From Deltaproteobacteria bacterium (lineage in GTDB: Bacteria; Desulfobacterota; DSM-4660; Desulfatiglandales; HGW-15): a stretch of 20,846 bases of DNA. Positions 13,889 to 20,846 of the stretch are shown here, piece after piece. The position numbers were made by a program, and so were the translations under genes. Under the pieces are notes generated by a model. It made no database searches. It saw only the letters and a list, made by a program, of their open reading frames with translations, and was not told where the DNA came from. Location: NCBI GenBank assembly GCA_016932235.1, contig JAFGDF010000321.1:1-20846 (forward strand), given 5' to 3'. The stretch's first letter is position 1. Each line of letters begins with the position of its first letter.

Positions 13889-15529
13889 TTAATATGCCTT
13901 TCCCCCCCTCGCAATCGGATAACGCCTGCCGTACCCGAAAGCCTTTGAGGTTATCTTAAGCCCTGGTGGCGCCTGGCGTCTTTTATACTCATTTTGTGTA
14001 ATTCTTTTCATTGTGTCATTCACAATGTCAGGATTATTACCCATCTTTATTATCTCGTTATAGGACAGATTCTTTTCAACAACGGCTTCTATTACCCTGT
14101 CAAGTTCATCGTACGGGGGAAGAGTGTCCTGATCCCTCTGGTCAAACCTCAATTCAGCGGTCGGGGCTCTTTTTATGATACGCTCAGGTATTAACTCCCT
14201 GTCTCTGTTGATATACTTTGCCAGACGATAGCATAAAGTCTTGGGTATATCGGATATTACCGATAATCCCCCGCACATATCTCCATAAAGGGTGCAATAT
14301 CCCGTTGCGGTTTCCGATTTATTCCCCGTAGAAAGCAACAGTGCATTGAACTTGTTGGAAATAGCCATCAGCAGATTGCCCCTGATGCGTGCCTGTATAT
14401 TCTCCTCTGTAATATCCTCCTCAAGGCCCCGGAAAAGAGTGGCGAAGGCACTTCTGTAGCTCGTAAAAATAGGTTGTATGGGTATTTCCTCAAATACAAT
14501 GTTCAGGTTTGATGAAAGCCTGCGCGCGTCTTCCCTGCTCATTTCGGAAGTGTATTGTGAAGGCAAGCTGACCCCCATGACATTTTCCGGTCCCATCGCC
14601 TTCTGCGCAACGACAGCTACGAGCGAAGAGTCTATGCCTCCACTCAGTCCCAAAAGGACCTTTCTAAAGCCGCACTTGAGCGCATAATCTCTTGTCCCCA
14701 TCACGAGTCCTTTAAGAATTGATTCCTCTTCTACAGGCGACGGATCCGAAATACTGTAATACTTTCCTTCAATATTCCAGAAAAGCTGGTCAGGCTCAAA
14801 TTCCCTCGCCTTCAGAATAACTTCGCCTTTATGATTCACGACCATACTGGATCCGTCAAATATCAGATCGTCGTTCCCTCCTACCTGGTTACAGTAGATG
14901 CAAGGTAAACTGTATTGCATGGAGATATTTTTTAATATCTCCATCCTCAGCGAGGGTTTCTTTACACTGTATGGAGAGGCGGAAACATTAATGAGCAAAT
15001 CAATCCCTCGCGAGTCAAGCTCTGATACCGGGTCATGTCTATACCTCGGAATCCCTTCAAAATCTCCGACATTCCAGATATCCTCACATATGGTTACGCC
15101 TATTCTTCTGCCCTCCAGTTCAAACAGGAGGCTGTCTGCCGCCGGTTCAAAATATCGGGTCTCGTCAAATACATCGTAACTGGGCAGCAATTTTTTCCCG
15201 CCCTTCCTGATGATCCTCCCTTCGCGAAGCAGGGCTACGCTGTTGACAAGTCTCTTTCCCCATCTGCCCTGATTGTAATCAACATATCCGCAAAGAATGT
15301 TTATATCTTTTTCCTTCGCGGCAATGTGATAAAGGCTGTCGAGATTGTCTTTGATAAAATCGTCTTTTTCCAGCAAGTCTTTCGGCGGATAGCCCGTAAG
15401 GCAGAGCTCAGGGAAAACAATAAGAGTGCAACCGTCTCTCTTCGCCTTTTCACACTCTTCTATTATCAGAGAGGAATTATATACAAAATCGCCTATTATG
15501 GGATTTATTTGGGAGATGGCTATAATCAT
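13889..15529 (-). CDS. nadE: Glutamine-dependent NAD+ synthetase
   Basis: A 546-residue two-domain enzyme for the last step of NAD synthesis, converting deamido-NAD, ATP and glutamine to NAD. The N-terminal nitrilase-like glutaminase (1-~255) shows its triad: E41 (FPELCLTGYPPKD), a lysine at 112-113 (KKLLPSYDVFDETRYF) and C147 (ICEDIW). The C-terminal synthetase (about 270-546) has the ATP pyrophosphatase loop SGGIDS (295-300), the STGNKSE motif and the C-terminal RRQAPPGLKI. The length is normal for the bacterial fused form. The ATG overlaps the stop of the upstream aminotransferase as ATGA (4 bases), which points to translational coupling in an operon with the aminotransferase and probably the dehydrogenase. 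It is followed after 9 bases by the inverted heptamer array. Confidence 0.96.
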   Translation of the reverse strand: MIIAISQINPIIGDFVYNSSLIIEECEKAKRDGCTLIVFPELCLTGYPPKDLLEKDDFIKDNLDSLYHIAAKEKDINILCGYVDYNQGRWGKRLVNSVALLREGRIIRKGGKKLLPSYDVFDETRYFEPAADSLLFELEGRRIGVTICEDIWNVGDFEGIPRYRHDPVSELDSRGIDLLINVSASPYSVKKPSLRMEILKNISMQYSLPCIYCNQVGGNDDLIFDGSSMVVNHKGEVILKAREFEPDQLFWNIEGKYYSISDPSPVEEESILKGLVMGTRDYALKCGFRKVLLGLSGGIDSSLVAVVAQKAMGPENVMGVSLPSQYTSEMSREDARRLSSNLNIVFEEIPIQPIFTSYRSAFATLFRGLEEDITEENIQARIRGNLLMAISNKFNALLLSTGNKSETATGYCTLYGDMCGGLSVISDIPKTLCYRLAKYINRDRELIPERIIKRAPTAELRFDQRDQDTLPPYDELDRVIEAVVEKNLSYNEIIKMGNNPDIVNDTMKRITQNEYKRRQAPPGLKITSKAFGYGRRYPIARGGKAY

Positions 15530-16734
15530 TTCTGAATGACCTTCGATGCCTTTTCCACGGCAGCGAGTATCTTCGGTAACTGCTCATGCATATTAATATT
15601 TATGGGAATGGACAGGGTCCTTGCCATAATTGAGGCTGTCTTTGGAAGCGCATCCTTCTGATATCCGCATCTTTTCTGATTATCTTCATGCCTGAAAGGA
15701 TATCCCGTTCTCGTGACGCTCTTCCCCTCAAGAAGGTGTTCCCATCTCTCATAATAATGCCAGTCATTCCCATACCAGTAAACGGACCCTGCCCCCTCCT
15801 CCGATATAACCCTGTTGAATTCCTTCGCCTTCTCTTCCGTGGGGAGAAAAAAGGTAAGAAAGGTATCCGTATCTCCATCGGGATCCGGAATGCTCCTGAA
15901 TCGTATTTGATCTATCTTCGAAAGCGCATCCATGATTACCGACTTGTTCGCCCTCTGTTTTTTCAGGATAGTGCTGTCGAGTTTTCTTAGCTGTGCAAGC
16001 CCTAAGGCCCCCTGAAGCTCCATCATCCTGTAATTTACTCCGATAAAGTTTCGTTTCTCCAATCCCCTGCCCACATCGGGATTATGGTCATGACCATGAT
16101 CATGATATTCCGAGGCCCGGATATACAACTCCTCATCATCAGTGATGATCATGCCTCCCTCGCCGGTTGTTAAGGTCTTGACCGAATCAAAAGAAAAAAT
16201 TCCTATTTTGCCGAAAGTTCCCAGGGACTTTCCTTTCATCTTGCCTCCGCACGATTGAGCCGTATCTTCAATAACCGGTATTCCGTGTTTCTGAGCGATA
16301 GAGACAATCTCCTTTACGCGCGCATGAGCCCCGCACATGTGAACGACAATTATGGCCTTTGTGCGCGGGGTGATCCTTTTTTCAAGATCATCAGGATCAA
16401 GGCAAAGGGTATCATCTATCTCAGCGAAAACAGGGATACCGCCTGCATCAAATATGGACTCCCATGTTGCGACAAACGTGAATCCCTGCGTGATCACCTC
16501 GTCCCCCGGACATATGCCAAGGGCCGCAAGGGAAACCCTGAGTGCCGCCGTGCCTGATGACACGGCATGCGCATATTTTACGCCGCAGTACCTTGCGAAT
16601 TCATCTTCAAACTGGGCAACCTTATAAACCCCTTCCCTTTCCTTATCAAATTCATATCGCAGGAGGATCTTTTTTGAAAGGACATCCATAATCTCATTTT
16701 TTTCTTCCTCACCAATAACCTCATACCCGGGCAT
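15526..16734 (-). CDS. DegT/DnrJ/EryC1/StrS-family PLP aminotransferase, KdnA-like
   Basis: A 402-residue fold-type I sugar aminotransferase. PLP-site residues: SSGTAALR (59-66), EDTAQSCGG with D157 and Q160, and the Schiff-base lysine K186 in SFDSVKTLTTGEGGM. Features beyond the general family are the opening MPGYEVIGEEEKNEI, the DHGHDH segment (about 214) and YWYGNDWHY near residue 318. From memory these match KdnA, the Shewanella enzyme that aminates C8 of oxidised Kdo to make 8-amino-8-deoxy-Kdo for LPS. KdnA pairs with KdnB, an iron-type alcohol dehydrogenase, and such a gene lies directly upstream. The substrate is thus a reasoned inference, not shown. GAGGAGGGGG precedes the ATG. It overlaps nadE by four bases. 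Confidence 0.9.
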   Translation of the reverse strand: MPGYEVIGEEEKNEIMDVLSKKILLRYEFDKEREGVYKVAQFEDEFARYCGVKYAHAVSSGTAALRVSLAALGICPGDEVITQGFTFVATWESIFDAGGIPVFAEIDDTLCLDPDDLEKRITPRTKAIIVVHMCGAHARVKEIVSIAQKHGIPVIEDTAQSCGGKMKGKSLGTFGKIGIFSFDSVKTLTTGEGGMIITDDEELYIRASEYHDHGHDHNPDVGRGLEKRNFIGVNYRMMELQGALGLAQLRKLDSTILKKQRANKSVIMDALSKIDQIRFRSIPDPDGDTDTFLTFFLPTEEKAKEFNRVISEEGAGSVYWYGNDWHYYERWEHLLEGKSVTRTGYPFRHEDNQKRCGYQKDALPKTASIMARTLSIPININMHEQLPKILAAVEKASKVIQK

Positions 16735-16762
16735 TTCCCCCTCCTCGTTATTTAGTATCTTC

Positions 16763-16805
16763 TTTACACCTTACACTTTATACCGTGCAACGTACACCGT
16801 AAAGC
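16763..16805 (-). repeat. Degenerate 7-bp tandem repeat between the dehydrogenase and aminotransferase genes
   Basis: On the minus strand, from about 16800 downwards, the sequence divides into heptamers ACGGTGT, ACGTTGC, ACGGTAT, AAAGTGT, AAGGTGT, AAAGA. The unit differs from the AGTTCGG array around the four-helix-bundle gene, but the period and degeneracy are alike. It fills most of the 71-base gap upstream of the aminotransferase ribosome site. Confidence 0.6.
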
Positions 16806-17966
16806 TTATTCATATGCATTACGATATATATCTTCGGCAACTTTCACCGACATTGATCTTGGGTTATTCAAAATAGGTCGTTCCACCTTCATGGCCGCTT
16901 CAGCCAGTTCAGGGATCGCCTCCTCAGGAATACCGAGTTCCTTGAGTTTAAGAGGCACTCCGATATCGCTTGCCAGATGATATACGGCCTCGGCAGCAAG
17001 AGATGCCGTTTCCCGAACAGATAATCCGTCAGATTCCTGATCCATCGCAACAGAGATCCTGCTGAATTTGTCCATATTCCCGGGGTAATTATACTCCAGG
17101 ACATAAGGCAAAAGCGATGCATTAGCTACCCCGTGAGGGATATCGAACAGCGCCCCGAGCGGATAAGCCAGCGCGTGAACCGCTCCGACACCCGCCATGG
17201 CAAGCCCCTGCCCCGCCATGTAACTCCCCATCATCATCTTTTCACGAAAGTTAATTGACTTTCCATTAAATACCGCTCCCCTGAGATTATCCGATATGAG
17301 CTCTATGGCTCTTAAAGACAGCGGTTCACTCGCATAATGTGCGTGCAGAGAGGTAAAAGATTCTATGGCATGGGTTAAGGCATCCATTCCGGTATAGGCA
17401 GTTATAAAAGGGGGAAGATCCACCGTCAACTCAGGATCAAGGATAGCGACACTCGGATAAAGAAACGGACTGTTGATTCCGCCCTTGCTCTTTCGATCCC
17501 TCATGGTAAAAACAGACGTAAAGGTGGCCTCACTGCCTGTGCCGGAAGTTGTCGGAACCATGATAGTTGGAAGGCCCGCGCGTTTAACCTTGTCCATGCC
17601 TATATAATCAATCGCTTTCCCCTCATTCCTTGAAAGAACCGCTATCGCTTTTGCACAGTCCATCGTACTCCCCCCGCCGACACCGATTATGCATCCTACT
17701 CTCTCCTTTCTGGCAAATCCGGCCCCCAGGTCCGCGAGTTCCGGTGACGGCTCAGGAGTGACTTCAGGATAAAAAAATATTTTAATTCTGTTTTTTCTTA
17801 AAATCTCTTTTATTTTTAAACAGATCTCCTTTTTCGCGAGAGTCTTATCCATAACGAGAAGGGCCCTTGAAGAACCCAGATCCTTGCATTCCTGCCCCAG
17901 CATGCATAGGGAGCCGATACCGAATATGGTCCTTTTCACCCCCTCAATTGTGATCAAATCATCCAT
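16806..17966 (-). CDS. Iron-containing (group III) alcohol dehydrogenase, possible KdnB-role partner
   Basis: A 386-residue NAD(P)-dependent dehydrogenase. The N-terminal dinucleotide-binding half shows GVGGGSTMDCAKA (GGGS 97-100) and PTTSGTGSE (138-146); the all-helical C-terminal half has the four metal ligands D195 and H199 (MDALTHAIE), H264 (GAVHALAYPLG) and H278 (IPHGVAN). The family oxidises or reduces primary alcohols/aldehydes with Fe2+ or Zn2+. Position directly upstream of a KdnA-like aminotransferase suggests it supplies the C8 aldehyde of Kdo, as KdnB does, but its sequence looks like an ordinary group III dehydrogenase rather than the KdnB I remember, so the substrate is open. 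AGGAG lies 6 bases before the ATG. An inverted-repeat element starts 26 bases upstream, so the operon's promoter must lie in or beyond it. Confidence 0.93.
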   Translation of the reverse strand: MDDLITIEGVKRTIFGIGSLCMLGQECKDLGSSRALLVMDKTLAKKEICLKIKEILRKNRIKIFFYPEVTPEPSPELADLGAGFARKERVGCIIGVGGGSTMDCAKAIAVLSRNEGKAIDYIGMDKVKRAGLPTIMVPTTSGTGSEATFTSVFTMRDRKSKGGINSPFLYPSVAILDPELTVDLPPFITAYTGMDALTHAIESFTSLHAHYASEPLSLRAIELISDNLRGAVFNGKSINFREKMMMGSYMAGQGLAMAGVGAVHALAYPLGALFDIPHGVANASLLPYVLEYNYPGNMDKFSRISVAMDQESDGLSVRETASLAAEAVYHLASDIGVPLKLKELGIPEEAIPELAEAAMKVERPILNNPRSMSVKVAEDIYRNAYE

Positions 17967-17992
17967 TATTAACTCCTATAATAAATCAATAA

Positions 17993-18294
17993 TGTCCGGT
18001 TAGAAAATTGCATTATAACTCCTATATCCAAACGTTTAAGGACAAGGGGTCTCTTTTCAGTTTCTCCGCCATATCACCTCATTTTCTGGAACGGCACCTA
18101 TATACTGCACACATTGGGGGAGCCCCACGAAGTATGGCTCCATGAGATACCATCTTCTTTTGTGCCTGTTCTCAGCGCCCTGTTTCCCTGGATGGGGGCG
18201 ATTACCGGCGCATGAGGCATTTGGGCGGATAATCTGAAAAGAGATCCCCTTGTCCTGCAGGGCTCAATGATAACTGCCATTTCCTAACCGGACA
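17993..18294. mobile_element. MITE-like inverted-repeat element (non-autonomous), 302 bp
   Basis: The outer ends are perfect 11-bp inverted copies, TGTCCGGTTAG (17993-18003) and CTAACCGGACA (18284-18294). Similarity continues inward (AAAT-GCA-TTAT patches) to a second block of 21-22 bases at 18040-18060 and 18234-18255, identical except for one extra base, and on to CCGCC/GGCGG (18066-18070, 18224-18228). The terminal inverted repeats are thus about 70-78 bp. The 150-base core has no intact gene or transposase motif. The 13-mers at 17978-17990 and 18301-18313 flanking it match at 12 positions and may be a target-site duplication, though they stand 2 and 6 bases off the repeat ends. The TGTCCGG ends recall some IS4-type elements, but that family link is from memory. 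Confidence 0.75.
18012..18017 (-). promoter_or_regulatory. Possible outward-facing -10 box at the left end of the MITE-like element
   Basis: On the minus strand the element end contains a perfect TATAAT (18012-18017), which would start transcription near 18005 and give a leader of about 39 bases to the dehydrogenase ATG. The -35 region at 17 bases spacing is CTTAAA, only 3 of 6 matches, so the promoter would be weak or activator-dependent. Confidence 0.4.
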
Positions 18295-18420
18295 AAGCTG
18301 ATAATAAATGAATTATGATGATTACCCCAAGAAGGAAAATATATCAAGTAAGTAGTGGATGTTAAGCGAATTACATGTTATTCTGAATAAAATCCGTAAT
18401 TTTAAAAGAGGGAGGATAAA

Positions 18421-19077
18421 ATGGCAAAGATTGGAGTTCTTTTATCAGGTTGTGGTGTTTTTGACGGTTCGGAGATACATGAGTCTGTTCTTACACTGCT
18501 CTATCTGAACCAGGCCGGGGCAGATATTCTTTGTATGGCACCGGATGTGGATCAGCATCATGTTATAAATCACCTCACACAGAAAGAGTCTGGCGAAAAA
18601 AGAAACGTTCTTGTGGAATCAGCGAGAATTGCCAGAGGAGAAATCAGGGATATAGCCGGCGTAAAGGCTTCCGATATCGATGGACTCATCATCCCGGGAG
18701 GTTTCGGCGCGGCCAAAAACCTTAGTAATTTCGCGTTCAAAGGCCCTGACGCAGAGGTCGAAACGAATGTTGCCCGCCTGATAAACGATCTGGTCAAGGA
18801 GAAAAAGCCGGTAGGAGCTATCTGCATCGCTCCGGCTACACTGGTTAAGGCCTTGTCCAGCTTAAGGCCCGAAGTCACAATCGGCAATGATGATAATACA
18901 GCCAACGCGATTGAGGCCATGGGAGGACGACATAGGATATGCACGGTTGATATGATACATATCGATGAATCAAACAGGCTTGTCTCCACCCCCGCTTATA
19001 TGCTCGGTCCCGAAATAAAAGACGTTGCAAAGGGCATTAAGAAGCTGGTAGAAAAGGTCGTTGAGATGGCGAATTAG
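18421..19077 (+). CDS. elbB: ElbB-type glyoxalase / DJ-1-PfpI family protein
   Basis: A 218-residue cytoplasmic protein matching ElbB in length and pattern: [20 protein letters not shown] at the start, [17 protein letters not shown] (89-105), and the nucleophile elbow GAICIAPA with C135. ElbB is a DJ-1-superfamily enzyme with weak glyoxalase activity, once linked to isoprenoid synthesis; its in vivo role is poorly known. GAGGGAGG lies 5-6 bases before the ATG. The next gene (dTDP-glucose dehydratase) begins two bases after the stop, so the two are translated from one message, an uncommon pairing that gives no obvious functional clue. Confidence 0.93.
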   Translation: MAKIGVLLSGCGVFDGSEIHESVLTLLYLNQAGADILCMAPDVDQHHVINHLTQKESGEKRNVLVESARIARGEIRDIAGVKASDIDGLIIPGGFGAAKNLSNFAFKGPDAEVETNVARLINDLVKEKKPVGAICIAPATLVKALSSLRPEVTIGNDDNTANAIEAMGGRHRICTVDMIHIDESNRLVSTPAYMLGPEIKDVAKGIKKLVEKVVEMAN

Positions 19078-19079
19078 TC

Positions 19080-20129
19080 ATGGAAAATCTGCTGATAACA
19101 GGTGGATGCGGTTTTATCGGAAGCAACTTTATCCGTTATGTCTTTACGGAATCCGACTTCTCAGGCAGGTTGATCAACGTAGATAAACTGACCTACGCCG
19201 GAAATCCCGAAAATCTTTCCGATATAAGCGCTGCTTTTCCGGATCGATATGTTTTCATCAAGGCCGACATCTGCAGCAGGGAGGATATGGCCGAAATCCT
19301 GAAAGGGTATTCGATCGACACGGTTTGTCACTTCGCGGCAGAGTCACATGTTGACCGTTCCATTGTGGGACCCGATGATTTTATCAGGACAAATATCGTG
19401 GGGACTTTTAACCTACTTGAAATAGTGAGAGAGATGGAGGGCGGCTTTAATCTTTTTCACCACATCAGCACGGATGAAGTGTTCGGCAGCCTCGGAAAAA
19501 CCGGATATTTCAGGGAAGACACCCCTTACAGGCCGAACAGCCCTTATTCGGCCTCCAAGGCTTCCTCCGACCATCTTGTTCGCGCCTATGCCAACACATA
19601 CCATTTGCCTGTAACAATATCCAACTGTTCAAATAATTACGGCCCTTATCAGTTTCCTGAGAAGCTAATTCCTCTAATGATCCTTAACGGCCTTGAAGGA
19701 AAGCCCCTTCCCATTTACGGGGACGGTATGAATATTAGAGACTGGCTGTATGTACGCGATCACTGTCGTGCCATATATCTGATAATGGATAAAGGGAAAA
19801 AAGGTGAGACATACAACATCGGTGGAAACAGCGAGATAGAAAACATACGGATCGTTGAAACAATCTGTGATATTCTTGATGAGTTGGCATCAAACCCTCT
19901 GTCAACGTCACGAAGAGATCTCATAACCTATGTAAAAGACAGGCCGGGTCACGACAGGCGATACGCCATCGATTGCAGCAAGCTGATCAGCGAGCTTGGC
20001 TGGAAACCGGAAGAATCTCTCGAATCCGGGCTGCGAAAAACCGTGCGGTGGTATGTGGATAATCCTGAGTGGGTTAACAATGTCAAAAGCGGCGAATATC
20101 AATCATGGATAGAAAAGCACTATAAATGA
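19080..20129 (+). CDS. rfbB: dTDP-glucose 4,6-dehydratase
   Basis: A 349-residue extended short-chain dehydrogenase that makes dTDP-4-keto-6-deoxyglucose, precursor of rhamnose and other deoxy sugars of LPS and glycans. Visible: NAD-binding GGCGFIGSN (8-16), [11 protein letters not shown] (85-95), the catalytic TDEVFGSLG (T131, D132, E133), YSASK (Y156, K160), and [20 protein letters not shown] typical of RmlB. The length is normal. It starts two bases after elbB with only a weak upstream purine stretch, so translation is probably coupled. The usual partners rmlA, rmlC and rmlD are not in the window. It also is called rmlB. Confidence 0.96.
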   Translation: MENLLITGGCGFIGSNFIRYVFTESDFSGRLINVDKLTYAGNPENLSDISAAFPDRYVFIKADICSREDMAEILKGYSIDTVCHFAAESHVDRSIVGPDDFIRTNIVGTFNLLEIVREMEGGFNLFHHISTDEVFGSLGKTGYFREDTPYRPNSPYSASKASSDHLVRAYANTYHLPVTISNCSNNYGPYQFPEKLIPLMILNGLEGKPLPIYGDGMNIRDWLYVRDHCRAIYLIMDKGKKGETYNIGGNSEIENIRIVETICDILDELASNPLSTSRRDLITYVKDRPGHDRRYAIDCSKLISELGWKPEESLESGLRKTVRWYVDNPEWVNNVKSGEYQSWIEKHYK

Positions 20130-20161
20130 GAAGGGGCCGGGAAGTTGATAATGACAGTAAT

Positions 20162-20737
20162 CTATTCAACTTTCATAAAATTTTCCATATGCAGGGACCT
20201 GCCTGAAGTACCCGTTGAACCTTCCTTGACGGATTTAAGAGTCGAAATGCCTGCGTGAAGATCTACAGGAGATATTGGGGCAATATCGGGTTTATCGGTC
20301 ACAATTATCTCCGGGACAAGATTATGCACCAGGGGCGCATCATAGGATCTTTCCGATGATGATTTATCGAATAGCATTACACCTGATAAATTTCCATCGG
20401 CATGGTACACAAAAACATAATTAGTAGAATACAGGATTCGTTTAATCCCATCTTCAAAGGATAAATCTGTGAACCTAACAGATGTTTTTTCATCAAGTAT
20501 TGATTCATTGCCTTTGATCCAAATATTAAGCTGATTTTTTATTCCGCCAAGAATATCACGAAGCGGCACGGCATCAAAATCAACCGAGATTTTCTTGTTT
20601 TTTATTATCAAGCTTCCCTTATCAGTGCCATCCTTGTCCATCGCTTGACGGGTTTCCGCGAAACAGAAGGAGGCAGCACTGAGTATAAGCATTAAACAAA
20701 TAACCTTTGAAGAAGCAAATTTAAAAAATCTATCCAT
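20162..20737 (-). CDS. Exported stand-alone STN-domain protein (secretin/TonB short N-terminal domain)
   Basis: A 191-residue protein with a clear signal peptide: a positive start (MDRFFKFASSK), a hydrophobic core (VICLMLILSAASFC) and a probable cleavage after CFA at residue 27. Residues about 48-115 fit the STN fold found at the periplasmic entrance of secretins and TonB receptors: KKISVDFDAVPLRDILGGI, then FTDLSFEDGIKRIL and a YVFVYHADG strand. No secretin pore domain follows; the last 75 residues are polar and low in structure. It may be a periplasmic accessory of a type II/IV secretion or pilus system, acting with the gene upstream, or a truncated secretin-like paralogue. GGAG lies 7 bases before the ATG. 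It is convergent with rfbB. Confidence 0.75.
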   Translation of the reverse strand: MDRFFKFASSKVICLMLILSAASFCFAETRQAMDKDGTDKGSLIIKNKKISVDFDAVPLRDILGGIKNQLNIWIKGNESILDEKTSVRFTDLSFEDGIKRILYSTNYVFVYHADGNLSGVMLFDKSSSERSYDAPLVHNLVPEIIVTDKPDIAPISPVDLHAGISTLKSVKEGSTGTSGRSLHMENFMKVE

Positions 20738-20764
20738 GGCTTTTCTCCATTAAATATCAACATA

Positions 20765-20846
20765 CTACTGTGCGGTCTTTGCATCGATGATTCGAATAAA
20801 ATCCACCTTCATCCTCTGCGCGTGTTGAGCCGTCGAAAGATCTTCA
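20765..20846 (-). CDS. C-terminal end of an unidentified gene (cut by window edge)
   Basis: On the minus strand a frame enters from beyond the window and ends at TAG (20765-20767). The visible 26 residues, ending in MKVDFIRIIDAKTAQ, look like real coding sequence (mixed amphipathic helix, no rare runs). The stop lies 27 bases before the STN-domain gene's ATG on the same strand, so the two are probably one operon. Too little remains to name a family. Confidence 0.55.
   Translation of the reverse strand, partial: EDLSTAQHAQRMKVDFIRIIDAKTAQ

Larger units (their letters stand above)
17967..18420. other. 454-base divergent intergenic region between the dehydrogenase and elbB
   Basis: Two-thirds is the inverted-repeat element at 17993-18294. 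The remaining 126 bases before elbB (18295-18420) are AT-rich and end in the strong ribosome site GAGGGAGG; I see no convincing -35/-10 pair for elbB. No gene is present; a 60-codon minus-strand frame inside the element has no family features. Confidence 0.6.

Noticed and set aside
18098..18280. 60-codon minus-strand frame inside the MITE-like element
   Set aside because: It runs through the inverted repeat, lacks a ribosome site and does not resemble a transposase.

Overview
The window looks like a chromosomal segment from a motile, Gram-negative, deltaproteobacterial-type organism (Desulfobacterota, perhaps Syntrophales-like). This rests on a complete flagellar-type chemotaxis operon that includes a CheZ, two good sigma-54 promoter matches beside signalling genes, LPS/nucleotide-sugar genes, and a palindromic repeat style I associate from memory with that phylum. 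The taxonomic assignment is inference; no rRNA or species marker is present.

Layout. (1) 1-2600: a c-di-GMP/two-component patch. It holds the C-terminal part of an HD-GYP phosphodiesterase, then a sigma-54 promoter reading into a PilZ-domain protein and a histidine-kinase-like protein without a recognisable ATPase domain. Convergent to these is a small unrecognised helical protein with its own sigma-54 promoter. (2) 2945-10657, minus strand: a chemotaxis operon in the order STAS - cheA - cheW - cheB - cheR - cheZ - cheY. CheA is a large hybrid with a second CheW-like domain and a C-terminal receiver; CheZ has a long N-terminal extension. No MCP receptor or CheD lies in the window. (3) 10658-11661: a decayed accessory patch with a 9-bp inverted repeat ahead of the che operon, a ~100-bp imperfect palindromic element, and a broken VapB/VapC pair (headless antitoxin, toxin with an in-frame TGA). 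(4) 11726-13387: ilvD (minus). (5) 13408-13880: a frameshifted four-helix-bundle (23S IVS-type) gene flanked by inverted arrays of a degenerate 7-bp repeat. (6) 13889-17966, minus: an operon of Fe-dependent alcohol dehydrogenase, DegT-family aminotransferase (KdnA-like) and glutamine-dependent NAD+ synthetase. (7) 17978-18313: a ~300-bp non-coding inverted-repeat element (MITE-like) inserted immediately upstream of the dehydrogenase, with a TATAAT box facing out into it. (8) 18421-20129, plus: elbB and a dTDP-glucose 4,6-dehydratase. (9) 20162-20846, minus: an exported stand-alone STN-domain protein and the tail of another gene.

Functionally, regions 1 and 2 form a motility-control block: receptor signals pass through CheA/CheW to CheY and the CheA receiver, adaptation uses CheR/CheB, and CheZ removes the signal, with HD-GYP and PilZ adding c-di-GMP input. 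The aminotransferase/dehydrogenase pair and the dTDP-sugar enzyme point to cell-surface sugar synthesis, possibly 8-amino-Kdo. The most notable non-genic signals are the sigma-54 pair, the MITE-like element with its possible outward promoter, the heptameric repeat arrays around the four-helix-bundle gene, and the decayed toxin-antitoxin pair. I did not find a clear new defence or mobile system.
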